From Saprospiraceae bacterium (lineage in GTDB: Bacteria > Bacteroidota > Bacteroidia > Chitinophagales > Saprospiraceae), in NCBI GenBank assembly GCA_020627785.1, contig JAHDGF010000001.1, forward strand, positions 199,056 through 263,055: a stretch of DNA of 64,000 nucleotides. The letters are read 5' to 3'. The notes under the pieces were generated by a model. That model saw only the letters and a list, made by a program, of their open reading frames with translations, made no database searches and was not told the origin of the DNA. The translations under genes and the position numbers were made by a program. Shown here in pieces: positions 9,092 to 17,694 of the stretch. Position 1 is the stretch's first letter. Every line of letters begins with the position of its first letter.

Positions 9092-9460
9092 ATGAAATAT
9101 TTAAAATCGCTTTTATTGATAGGTGCACTTTCATTTGCGCAAGCGTCAACTGGACAAGTAATTGTAGACGGAGTAAATATAAATAAGAAGGAGGATGTAG
9201 AAATTGTACAACTACTTGCCTTAGGGAACCTCTTTTCAAAGAAGGTAACCATCATTATCGATTACGGTCAATTTATAAAATTCGGATCGAATAAGGGCAG
9301 CGTCGTAACTGACACTCGAGGAGATTTAAAAAAGTTTAACTCGAGTATGGCAGCCATAAACTACATGGAAAACAATGGCTGGGAGTTGATTGATGTCAAC
9401 TCAGTACCTAATCCAAATTCAAATGCTGTTGTTTATTATTTCTTCAGGCGCAAAAAGTAA
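9092..9460 (+). CDS. Small exported protein of unknown function
   Basis: A 122-aa protein with a signal peptide (MKYLKSLLLIGALSFAQA, then STGQ). The mature part is about 100 residues: a strand VTIIIDYGQFIKFG, a middle helix (SSMAAINYMENNGWELIDV) and a final strand VVYYFFRRKK. The MENNGWELI block resembles a pattern seen in many small Bacteroidota proteins in which a strand follows a helix ending in NGWEL, but I cannot name a family. It is convergent with the DoxX gene, with a 10-base gap. Confidence 0.7.
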   Translation: MKYLKSLLLIGALSFAQASTGQVIVDGVNINKKEDVEIVQLLALGNLFSKKVTIIIDYGQFIKFGSNKGSVVTDTRGDLKKFNSSMAAINYMENNGWELIDVNSVPNPNSNAVVYYFFRRKK

Positions 9461-9470
9461 TAGAATAAAA

Positions 9471-9890
9471 TTATTCCTTGTTCTTGGATAGTAAGGCATC
9501 CACGGAATAGGAGCCACTGCCCAGAAAAAATAAAGAAAAGTATATCGCAAGATATAATAGAGCCATTTCTTTGTCTTTGAATGGATCTCCTCCATGAATA
9601 ACAAGTGCTGCAACTAGCATAGTAATCAGTAGTGGTACTGTTGCGGCTTTGGTCTTAAATCCCACGAGTATAAAAATGGCGCATAGCACCTCAGCAAAAA
9701 CGGTCAATCCTAAGGTGGCCGCTGGACCTATCCCGAAAGGGTCTGCAAATTGAATGGGACCATCTCCGAAGAGTTTCATCATCTTGGGTATTCCATGACT
9801 CAACATAAATCCACCTCCTACGATTCTTAACCATAAAATGGGAAGGCTAGCTCTTGGGTGTTGAATATTGCTGGAAAAAATGCTTTTCAT
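9471..9890 (-). CDS. DoxX family membrane protein
   Basis: A 139-aa inner-membrane protein with four hydrophobic segments. The family signature is plain: LRIVGGGFMLSHGIPKM near residues 22-38, then GLTVFAEVLCAIFILVGF and a closing ALLYLAIYFSLFFLG helix. DoxX-like proteins in bacteria are linked to thiosulfate/quinone or oxidative-stress functions, but most Bacteroidota members are uncharacterised. It stands alone between two plus-strand genes. Confidence 0.88.
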   Translation of the reverse strand: MKSIFSSNIQHPRASLPILWLRIVGGGFMLSHGIPKMMKLFGDGPIQFADPFGIGPAATLGLTVFAEVLCAIFILVGFKTKAATVPLLITMLVAALVIHGGDPFKDKEMALLYLAIYFSLFFLGSGSYSVDALLSKNKE

Positions 9891-9955
9891 AATGTTTTGA
9901 TTTTATACTAATTTTCAACAACTAATATATTTATTTTCTTCTTATATGTCATTTA

Positions 9956-9963
9956 TATATTTG
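9956..9963 (+). promoter_or_regulatory. Candidate -7 element upstream of the first Cys-rich T9SS gene
   Basis: TATATTTG matches TAnnTTTG, about 59 bases before the start at 10022. No TTG is found at the proper spacing, so support is partial. Confidence 0.4.
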
Positions 9964-10021
9964 TGCTTATATTTATGATTCATCCTACCCGATGACTTCC
10001 AAAACCAATAAATTATAAGAT

Positions 10022-11065
10022 ATGATGGTAAATACGCTAGGGAAAGGTTTTTTACTGTTTGTATTTCTTTTAGGTTCTGTGTGTGGTTTACAGGCACAAT
10101 GTGATATTGAGCTTGAGATCGAGATAGACAGTTCTACCTATGATATTGTGCCTTTTGATGCAGATTCTTGCACTCTAGAAGTCTTGTATTGTGTCACCAA
10201 TAATGGGCCATGTGATTTAGATACCTTTTTTATTGATCTAGATGCAATCACTCCATTGGATGATATGCAGACTTTAACTACTGGTGGAGGCCCATTGGCT
10301 GTTGGAGATTCTCTTTGCTTCAATATCGATTTTGTTTCTCCAATCTTTTCAGACATGGGGGTATGTTTTGATACTTTGGATGTGAAATATTTATTAGAAG
10401 TGTCAGATTTAATGCCGCCTGTTCCTACAACAATCTTTATTGATTGCCCTTCGGGATTAGGAGTATTAGAAGTTTGTGCTAGTAACCCTGCCATTGCCTG
10501 CTCCTCCACTGGAGCTGCCGGATGTGTGATGCCAATAAATATGGATTATTTTGAAGGTCATATGAAGGATTATTCTGCGGTATTGGAGTGGGGAACTTGG
10601 ACTGAGTTGAATAATGAAATGTTTGTTGTTGAACATTGTATGGATAATCAGTCCTTTAAGGAGGTTGGAAAACTAGATGGGAGCGGAACGAGTTATGAGC
10701 ATTTAGAATACCAGTTTATTCATGAAAATCCAGGGGTTGGAAATAATTACTATAGAATTTATCAGCAAGATTATGATGGAACAAGGAGTTATTCTCATGT
10801 TTTAAGTTTGGATTTTGAACTTGAGAGAAATTTTCAGATGTCTCCAAATCCTGCTACTGACGAGTTGAACATACTATGGGATGTAGATAGAATGAGTAGA
10901 GAAATAAGAATTACAACGATGGATGGTAAAATCTTATATTCTCAATTTTTAGAAGAAGATCAGACGAAATTGAGTATTGATGTTTCAGCATTGAATCCGG
11001 GACTTTATTTCTTACATACTCAAAATGGTTTTAGAACTAAATCCGAAAGATTTATCAAATTATAA
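10022..11065 (+). CDS. T9SS-exported protein with one Cys-rich repeat
   Basis: A 347-aa secreted protein. A signal peptide ends near GLQAQ. Residues about 26-170 form a Cys-rich module that starts CDIELEIEID, has NNGPCDL in the middle and ends CPSGLGVLEVCASNPAIAC. It is the same module present three times in the following gene. After it comes a strand-rich linker typical of Bacteroidota surface proteins (AVLEWGTWTELNNEMFVVEH) and a C-terminal sorting domain (MSPNPATDELNI ... LNPGLYFLHTQNGFRTKSERF), so export should be by the type IX system. No catalytic motif is seen; an adhesive or structural role is only a guess. Confidence 0.85.
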   Translation: MMVNTLGKGFLLFVFLLGSVCGLQAQCDIELEIEIDSSTYDIVPFDADSCTLEVLYCVTNNGPCDLDTFFIDLDAITPLDDMQTLTTGGGPLAVGDSLCFNIDFVSPIFSDMGVCFDTLDVKYLLEVSDLMPPVPTTIFIDCPSGLGVLEVCASNPAIACSSTGAAGCVMPINMDYFEGHMKDYSAVLEWGTWTELNNEMFVVEHCMDNQSFKEVGKLDGSGTSYEHLEYQFIHENPGVGNNYYRIYQQDYDGTRSYSHVLSLDFELERNFQMSPNPATDELNILWDVDRMSREIRITTMDGKILYSQFLEEDQTKLSIDVSALNPGLYFLHTQNGFRTKSERFIKL

Positions 11066-11093
11066 ACCTTAAGAATATTTTAATCTTTACGCT

Positions 11094-11128
11094 AAAGCGG
11101 CGGTAAACTCATTGTTTATCGCCGCTTT
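11094..11128 (+). terminator. Hairpin terminator between the two Cys-rich genes
   Basis: A 15-bp stem with one G-T wobble, AAAGCGGCGGTAAAC (11094-11108) and GTTTATCGCCGCTTT (11114-11128). The following bases are AT-rich rather than a pure T run. It suggests that the two related genes are transcribed separately. Confidence 0.7.
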
Positions 11129-11283
11129 ATATATTAGCAAAGTTCTTATGGGACGATATTTCAATTTTACTCAAGCCTCTTTTTTTTATTGCTTCCGTTT
11201 TGGAGCTGTATTACGATAGTACTTCGTAATTATTTTTCCAAAGATAGGTTACTTACTAATTGACCTCAAAATTCAAATGAATT

Positions 11284-13218
11284 ATGAAGGAAGCCATTGC
11301 TATATCCATAAACAAAACCATTGCACAAGTTGGGATTTTATTAATCTTGAGTTTTGCTATTTTAAAAAAGGCAAATGCCCAATGTGAAGGTGAAGCTATT
11401 GTTACGATAGACAATACACTTGTCACAATTAATAGTATTGGAAATGGATTCTGTACGATTCAGATTCCTTACAACATTATTAATCCTGGTCCTTGCGATA
11501 TTTCAGGATTCACTTTATTTTTTAGTGTTACTTCTATAGAGGGTACAGAAAATATTGCAACTCAAGTTGTAGGGCCGCTTAGCGCAAATGTAAATCATCC
11601 TTTTACAGTAAGCATTCCTTCATTGTTACTATTTAACGATGTAGATGACGTTTGTTTTGATGTTGATCAGCTGGATATTAATGCATCTATATCCCCATTT
11701 AATGGGCCTTCACCGCTAACAACTGTGGAGCCTTGTCCTTATGGAAATGGGCTAGTCATGGTATGTCAGAATGACTCATCAATTATTTGTGATGATAGTT
11801 TTTGTGATCCTTATGATTGCGATTCACATGTAAGTGTATTTTTTGAACCAGAAGATTTAATACTTGCTGATGTACCTGGAGATTCTTGCTTTATTCAAAT
11901 ACCATACACTCTTACCGGTAGTGGAAGCTGTGATCTTGGAGCTTTTGATATTATTTTTATGTTAGAGACGGCAGATGGTGCAGTAACTATGTCTCAGCCA
12001 GTCAGTGGCTACACTATGGGCACGAATATGAATGGTTCCTTTATGTTTAGTTCAGATCTTTTGGAGGATGAGGATGGAAATTGTTATGACGTGAATGATA
12101 TTACTTTAATACCGTCTATACCAGTGCAACCAGATATTGAAACTGAAACAGTTCAATGTCCATTTGGTGCTGGAGAAATTATAGTATGCGCGAGTAACCC
12201 ACTAATCGTATGTGATGATAGTGCATGTATCCCTCCTACCTGCGAGTTGATGCTTAGTGTAATAGCAGATCAAGAAAATATAAATTTTATAAGTTCGGCG
12301 AATGGGGAATGCCAAGCAGAGATAGCATATACAATCAATAATAATGGTTTCTGCGATTTAGGTGCGTTTAATTATGACTTAGTAGTTAATACTCCTATCG
12401 GAACAGAAGTTATTGATGTCAGTGTGGCAGGACCACTTGCTGCTGGCACAAGTGTCAGTGGATCTGTGAATTCTACAAGTTTAATCTATGCAGATGGATC
12501 TGGAGCTTGTCTTAATTCATCGGATGTATTTCTGAATTTTGTAATGTCACCTCTTCAACCTGCATTGCCAATGACGACCACAGTTGCTTGTGAAGGGTCC
12601 TTAGGAACTATGGAAGTTTGTATAAATAACCCAAGCATAGTATGCGACGATTCTGAGTGTGAAGTTGTATTGCCTGTTGATCTTTTAAATTTCGAGGTTA
12701 AGGGAGTAAAAGGAGAACGTGTAAGATTAGATTGGCAGACTGTGACTGAAATAAATAATGATTATTTCTTCGTATTGCATAGTACTAATGGTTCAGAATT
12801 TGAAGCCATTGGAATGTTGAAAGGACAATTGAATTCATATGAATTAACCAGTTATGAGTTTATTCATGAGGATCCATGGTATGGTACAAATTATTATAAG
12901 CTGGCCATCCAGGATTTGAATGGAAATATGGAATATTCAGAAGTAAAAGCGGTTACCCTTGAGAAAGATAATAGAGGTTTTACTCTAGCGCCAAACCCGG
13001 CCATGGATTTTATTGATATCCGAGGTTTAGAGTGGATTGAAGGAGAGATAGAGTTACAGATATTTACCCTAGACGGAAGGTTAATGTCTAGGAAGGTTGT
13101 TAATAAATTGGAGACTTTAGTCTATCGGTTGGATATTTCATATTTGCCGGAAGGCATGTATTATATCCAATCGAGTGGATATGAACATAAGTTGGTTAAC
13201 AAGTTTTTGAAAATATAA
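11284..13218 (+). CDS. T9SS-exported protein with three Cys-rich repeats
   Basis: A 644-aa secreted protein. A hydrophobic leader ends near KKANAQ. Three diverged copies of a roughly 140-residue module follow (about 34-172, 180-322 and 325-465). Each starts with a Cys, has a [PSF]CD[IL]xxF turn in the middle and closes with a [PEG]xGxxxVCxxxxxIxCDD element. The previous gene carries one copy of this module. Then comes a LLNFEVKGVKGERVRLDWQT linker module and a sorting domain (LAPNPAMDFIDIRG ... YLPEGMYYIQSSG). The Cys pattern repeated per module points to internal disulfides. Function is unknown; the repeat looks like an extracellular beta-sandwich. Confidence 0.85.
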   Translation: MKEAIAISINKTIAQVGILLILSFAILKKANAQCEGEAIVTIDNTLVTINSIGNGFCTIQIPYNIINPGPCDISGFTLFFSVTSIEGTENIATQVVGPLSANVNHPFTVSIPSLLLFNDVDDVCFDVDQLDINASISPFNGPSPLTTVEPCPYGNGLVMVCQNDSSIICDDSFCDPYDCDSHVSVFFEPEDLILADVPGDSCFIQIPYTLTGSGSCDLGAFDIIFMLETADGAVTMSQPVSGYTMGTNMNGSFMFSSDLLEDEDGNCYDVNDITLIPSIPVQPDIETETVQCPFGAGEIIVCASNPLIVCDDSACIPPTCELMLSVIADQENINFISSANGECQAEIAYTINNNGFCDLGAFNYDLVVNTPIGTEVIDVSVAGPLAAGTSVSGSVNSTSLIYADGSGACLNSSDVFLNFVMSPLQPALPMTTTVACEGSLGTMEVCINNPSIVCDDSECEVVLPVDLLNFEVKGVKGERVRLDWQTVTEINNDYFFVLHSTNGSEFEAIGMLKGQLNSYELTSYEFIHEDPWYGTNYYKLAIQDLNGNMEYSEVKAVTLEKDNRGFTLAPNPAMDFIDIRGLEWIEGEIELQIFTLDGRLMSRKVVNKLETLVYRLDISYLPEGMYYIQSSGYEHKLVNKFLKI

Positions 13219-13241
13219 AACTTGGAATGTTTGGTATTAGG

Positions 13242-13283
13242 AAGCGTATAATCAGATTTAGTCTCAGATTATGCGCTTTTTTT
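13242..13283 (+). terminator. Intrinsic terminator of the three-repeat T9SS gene
   Basis: A 12-bp stem with one wobble, AAGCGTATAATC (13242-13253) and GATTATGCGCTT (13267-13278), runs into a tract of seven T residues. Confidence 0.85.
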
Positions 13284-13328
13284 ATGTTCAATTCGAGCAG
13301 GATATCTTCATTAAATCTTAATAATAAG

Positions 13329-13336
13329 TAATTTTG
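13329..13336 (+). promoter_or_regulatory. -7 element immediately before the DUF5916 start codon
   Basis: TAATTTTG matches TAnnTTTG and ends only four bases before the ATG at 13341. If used, the transcript would begin at or near the start codon and be leaderless. An upstream TTG at the normal spacing is missing. Confidence 0.4.
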
Positions 13337-13340
13337 CAGC

Positions 13341-15590
13341 ATGAATCGAATTTGGTTTTTGTTGTTCTTTATTTGCCCATTCTTCATGGTTTCTCAAGAA
13401 GAATCGGAGCAAATAACATCAAAAAGTATAGATGTTGTTTATACCGATGAGACCATCGTAGCTGATGGTGTATTAGACGAGGCGATTTGGAGTCGATGCG
13501 TGCCAGCCAAAGATTTTAGTCAATATTTTCCATTTGATAGTTTACCTGCCATTAGTGACACTGAGCTGTACTTTGCCTATGATGATGAAAATCTTCATGT
13601 GGCAATAATTGCTCACACGGTAGGGGATGATTTTTTAGTTCAGAATCTTAAAAGGGATTATGGATTTAGAGGGAGTGATAATATTAGTATCCTATTTGAT
13701 TCCTTTAATGATTATACCAATAGTTATATGTTTGGTATAAATGCTTATGGAGCTAGACGTGAGGCTTTGATAGCCAACGGAGGTAGATTGGGGAGTGATT
13801 TTGATAATAGTTGGGACAATCGATGGTTTGGTGATGCAAAGAGGCATGATGATAAATACATAGCAGAGTTAACCATACCATTCAAGGCCCTAAGGTTTGA
13901 AGAAAATACGGAGAAGTGGCGGATTCAGATCTATCGATTTGACTCTCAGAGCAATGAGATGACAACATGGACTGATTTTTCAAGAAATTACATCTTGATG
14001 AATATGTCTTTCATGGGTGATTTAAATTTTGAAGAGCCTTTAAAGCGGACAGGTAATAATCTTACGGTGATACCTTATGTCATTGGCTCAGCAGTTAGTG
14101 ATTTTGAGGATTCAGTTGATGATCCTGAGTTCAATTTTAACACTGGTGGTGAGGTTAAATATGGTATTACTTCTGGTTTAAATCTTGACTTGACCATTAA
14201 TCCTGATTTTTCTCAGGTGGAGGTTGATCAACAGGTAACTAATTTAGATCAATTTGAAATTTTCTTTCCTGAGAGGCGACAGTTTTTTCTTGAAAACGCA
14301 GATCTTTTTTCAGGTTTTGGTCAGCGGACATTAAATCCATTTTTCAGTCGGAGAATTGGTGTAGCTATTGATACGGCTACTGGAGTTAATATTCAGAATC
14401 AGGTTCATTATGGTGCAAGATTAAATGGAAAAATTAATGAGAATCTAAGAATAGGTGTTCTCAATATGCAGACTGCCGCTGATGTAATCAATGATGTTCC
14501 CATTTTTAATTATTCCATCGTTGCGCTTCAGCAGCAAGTGTTTACCAAGTCTAACATTGCCTTTTTAGCTTTAAATAAAATGGCCTTGGGTAATAAAGGG
14601 TTAGGAGAAAGTCTTGATCCATATAACAGAATGGCTGGAGTAGAATATCGGCATTTTTCAGATAATGATAAGTGGTACGGAAAGCTATCAATTATGCGCG
14701 CGTTTTCTTCCAGTGAAAAGGAAAATAATTGGGCAAACTTGGGGAGAATCGGATATAATGTCAGAGGTTTTAGCGCGGAGTGGGAACACATGATTATCGG
14801 TGACGGATTTGATGCAGAGGTTGGTTTTGTGCCGAGGCGAGATGTGTTTAATATGACACCTTTTGTGAGATTTGAATTTTTCCCTCAAGAAACCATTCTA
14901 TCAAATCATAGTATAGAGTTTGGATTAAATCATTTTTTCAAATTAGGAAAAGAGGTAGATAGTATTGTTGAAGATTTTAGACTGATTGATGCAGAATATA
15001 ATTTAAGGTATAACATGTCTTTTCTTTCTGGAGCAAGATTTAATCTTAGGTTGAGTAATCGACAAATCTTTCTTTTGGCCGATTTCGATCCGACCAGAGT
15101 CCAAGAAGAAGAGATATTTTTATCAGCAGGAACAGAGTATAATTTTACAAGCCTAAATTTAAATTACAGATCTGACAACCGGAAGATCATTAGTTATGAT
15201 GCGAATGTAAGGGTAGGAGAATTCTATAATGGTTATATATATGGTATTCAAGGCCAACTGAATTATCGTATCCAGCCTTTGGGTGTTATTTCTATGAGTG
15301 TAAACTACAATCGAATTGATTTAGAAGACCCATTCATACCAACAAATTTGTGGTTGGTTGGACCAAAGTTTGATTTAAGTTTTAGTAAGAATCTTTTCTT
15401 TACAACTTTTATTCAATACAACAACCAACTAGAAAATTTGAATATTAATGCTCGTCTCCAATGGCGGTATAAACCTGCATCAGATATATTTATCGTTTAT
15501 ACGGACAATTATATAACAGAACCTTTCGATCAATTTGCCTCACGAAATAAAGCTTTTGTATTGAAGATGAATTATTGGTTAAGTTTGTAG
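13341..15590 (+). CDS. DUF5916 protein with N-terminal CBM9-like domain
   Basis: A 749-aa exported protein. A signal peptide (MNRIWFLLFFICPFFMVSQ) is followed by a carbohydrate-binding-module-9-like domain whose start, ETIVADGVLDEAIWSRC, and later ELYFAYDDENLHVAIIAH are typical. The long rest matches the DUF5916 pattern: YGITSGLNLDLTINPDFSQV, then FPERRQFFLENADLFSGFG, then a series of amphipathic strands ending in an aromatic-rich terminus (FVLKMNYWLSL), as in an outer-membrane beta-barrel. Its biochemical role is not known for the family. The hisC-like gene begins one base after its stop, so they are probably co-transcribed. Confidence 0.88.
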   Translation: MNRIWFLLFFICPFFMVSQEESEQITSKSIDVVYTDETIVADGVLDEAIWSRCVPAKDFSQYFPFDSLPAISDTELYFAYDDENLHVAIIAHTVGDDFLVQNLKRDYGFRGSDNISILFDSFNDYTNSYMFGINAYGARREALIANGGRLGSDFDNSWDNRWFGDAKRHDDKYIAELTIPFKALRFEENTEKWRIQIYRFDSQSNEMTTWTDFSRNYILMNMSFMGDLNFEEPLKRTGNNLTVIPYVIGSAVSDFEDSVDDPEFNFNTGGEVKYGITSGLNLDLTINPDFSQVEVDQQVTNLDQFEIFFPERRQFFLENADLFSGFGQRTLNPFFSRRIGVAIDTATGVNIQNQVHYGARLNGKINENLRIGVLNMQTAADVINDVPIFNYSIVALQQQVFTKSNIAFLALNKMALGNKGLGESLDPYNRMAGVEYRHFSDNDKWYGKLSIMRAFSSSEKENNWANLGRIGYNVRGFSAEWEHMIIGDGFDAEVGFVPRRDVFNMTPFVRFEFFPQETILSNHSIEFGLNHFFKLGKEVDSIVEDFRLIDAEYNLRYNMSFLSGARFNLRLSNRQIFLLADFDPTRVQEEEIFLSAGTEYNFTSLNLNYRSDNRKIISYDANVRVGEFYNGYIYGIQGQLNYRIQPLGVISMSVNYNRIDLEDPFIPTNLWLVGPKFDLSFSKNLFFTTFIQYNNQLENLNINARLQWRYKPASDIFIVYTDNYITEPFDQFASRNKAFVLKMNYWLSL

Positions 15591-15591
15591 T

Positions 15592-16683
15592 ATGAAGATA
15601 TTTAAAGAAGAACTTGTAAAGAGTAAGAATTATATAGGTGGAAAATCTATAGAAGAGGTTGCAGGACCAGGAAGAAAAATTTATAAATTGTCTTCTAATG
15701 AGAATGCCTTAGGTATTTCTCCTAAAGCTGTTGAAGCAGCGCAGAAGGCAGCTTCGGAGCTTCATATTTATCCGGATGGAACTCCTGATAAACTGGCCAA
15801 GGCCATAGCAACAAGTTATGATAATAAGGTAAGCCCTGAACAAGTATTGATAGGCAATTCTGGGTCTGAGGTAATTGAGATCTTGGTGCGAGGGTTGTTA
15901 GATAAAGGTTCAGAATACATCGTGGCAAATCCGACTTTCCAATTGTATAGAATACTTGGAATAAAGATGGGCGCCGAACAAGTCGATGTACGTTTGAAGG
16001 AAAATTGGGAATTAGACATTGAGGGAATTGTTAATTCTTTCAATGATCGTACGAGACTGTTATATATTACCAATCCTAATAACCCTACAGGAACGATTTA
16101 CTCTTACCAGGAGCTTGATGAATTATTCAAGCATGTGCCAGAAGGTGTAGTTATTGTTTATGATGAAGTATATGAGCGATACGTTGATAATGACAATTAC
16201 TCCACAGCCATGCGATGGCTTGATCAAGGGAAAGACATTATAGGTATCAATAGCTTTTCTAAAATGTATGGCATGGCTGGCATGCGTCTTGGATATGGTT
16301 ATACCAATGATAAGTTAGCGGATTATTTGCGAAAGCTTACTCGTCCTTTTATGATAAATAGCATTGCTATCGCTGCTGGAATTGCAGCTATAAATGATGG
16401 TGCATTTATTGAGAAATCTGTAAGTCATGTCAAGCAAGAGAAGAAATATTTATACGCAGAGCTTGACCGTCTTGGCGTTGAATACTGGAAATCGGAAAGT
16501 AATTTCATCATGATCCGATTATCTGAAAGAGCTTCAGAATTTGAAGAATTTATGTTGGCCCAAGATGTAATGGTGCGACCTGTAGGATATTTTGGAGCAG
16601 AAGGCTGTGTTAGAGTGACTATCGGAACAGAAGACGGGAATCGTGCCTATATAAAAGGTCTTGAAAAGTTTTTGGCGCAATAA
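15592..16683 (+). CDS. hisC: Histidinol-phosphate aminotransferase (class I/II PLP enzyme)
   Basis: A 363-aa cytoplasmic fold-type I aminotransferase; HisC converts imidazole-acetol phosphate to histidinol phosphate with glutamate as amino donor. PLP-site residues are visible: NPNNPTG (161-167), DEVY (191-194) and the Schiff-base lysine in SFSKMYGMAG (K224), followed by MRLGYGY. The C-terminal Arg for the carboxylate sits in EGCVRVTIGT. Length and motifs fit HisC. However no other his genes are here, and the partner is a DUF5916 barrel gene, so a different aminotransferase substrate (for example aromatic amino acids) is possible. Confidence 0.85.
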   Translation: MKIFKEELVKSKNYIGGKSIEEVAGPGRKIYKLSSNENALGISPKAVEAAQKAASELHIYPDGTPDKLAKAIATSYDNKVSPEQVLIGNSGSEVIEILVRGLLDKGSEYIVANPTFQLYRILGIKMGAEQVDVRLKENWELDIEGIVNSFNDRTRLLYITNPNNPTGTIYSYQELDELFKHVPEGVVIVYDEVYERYVDNDNYSTAMRWLDQGKDIIGINSFSKMYGMAGMRLGYGYTNDKLADYLRKLTRPFMINSIAIAAGIAAINDGAFIEKSVSHVKQEKKYLYAELDRLGVEYWKSESNFIMIRLSERASEFEEFMLAQDVMVRPVGYFGAEGCVRVTIGTEDGNRAYIKGLEKFLAQ

Positions 16684-16791
16684 ATAAAGAGAATTAAATA
16701 AGCGCTCGCATCCATCGAAGATTCATCCACGCTAATCGAATAAATATTCATTATTTTTGGTAAAAGTTCAATTTACCATCAAAATCAATCG

Positions 16792-17694
16792 ATGACCGTA
16801 CTTTCCTTGGATAATGTTGTCAAACGTTATCATAATCACACTGCCTGTGACCACATCACCTTTGATATAAAGAAAGGAAGTGTGTTTGGCCTATTGGGAC
16901 CGAATGGAGCAGGTAAAACATCACTCATTAGAATCATCACGACGATAACAGTTGCAGATGAAGGTTCCGTGAAAATAAACGGGGAGAACTTGAACTCTTC
17001 GCATATCATGAATATTGGATACATGCCTGAAGAGCGTGGTCTTTACAAAAAAATGAAGGTTGGTGAACAACTAATGTATTTGGCGCAATTGAAGGGTATG
17101 ACTAAGTCGGAGGCAAGAGCTGCGATTAAGCATTGGATGGAGAAATTTGAGATTACGGATTGGTATCAGAAGATGGTAGAGGAACTCTCTAAGGGTATGC
17201 AGCAAAAGATACAATTCATTTCGACAGTGATGCATGACCCTGATTTGTTAATCTTGGATGAACCTTTTTCAGGACTTGATCCAATTAATACGAATTTAAT
17301 TAAAGATGAAATTGCAGCTCTGAATGCGAAGGGAACAAGCATCATATTTTCAACCCACAGAATGGAACAAGTGGAAGAAATATGTGAAGAGATTGTTTTG
17401 GTAAATCAAGGTAAAGTAATTCTTCATGGCGAGGTTCAGGAAATCAAAGATCAATACAAGCAAAACATATTTGAGTTTGTTCTTGCACCTGGACAAGGAG
17501 CTCCAGACTTCTCAGGTTACACGGTGCTTTCTTCTGATGGCAGGAGATTCAAGTTGCAATTAGGTGATACTCAAAATCCAAATGAGGTATTAAAGTCTTT
17601 AATAAATGGCGGATTTCAGATTCAAGAATTCCAAGAAGTCCTGCCTTCATTGAATGATATTTTTATTAGAACCGTAGAAAACCAAAGCGCATGA
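16792..17694 (+). CDS. ABC transporter ATP-binding protein (NatA-like)
   Basis: A 300-aa ATPase of the ABC-2 export class, working on the cytoplasmic face of the membrane. Walker A GPNGAGKTS (36-44), a Q-loop region, the signature LSKGMQQK (132-139), Walker B LLILDEP (152-158) and the D-loop SGLDP are all intact. The switch His lies in FSTHRMEQ. A C-terminal DUF4162-like tail follows. The stop overlaps the next start by four bases (ATGA), so ATPase and permease are translationally coupled. The layout equals sodium-extruding NatAB systems, but the substrate cannot be read. Confidence 0.93.
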   Translation: MTVLSLDNVVKRYHNHTACDHITFDIKKGSVFGLLGPNGAGKTSLIRIITTITVADEGSVKINGENLNSSHIMNIGYMPEERGLYKKMKVGEQLMYLAQLKGMTKSEARAAIKHWMEKFEITDWYQKMVEELSKGMQQKIQFISTVMHDPDLLILDEPFSGLDPINTNLIKDEIAALNAKGTSIIFSTHRMEQVEEICEEIVLVNQGKVILHGEVQEIKDQYKQNIFEFVLAPGQGAPDFSGYTVLSSDGRRFKLQLGDTQNPNEVLKSLINGGFQIQEFQEVLPSLNDIFIRTVENQSA

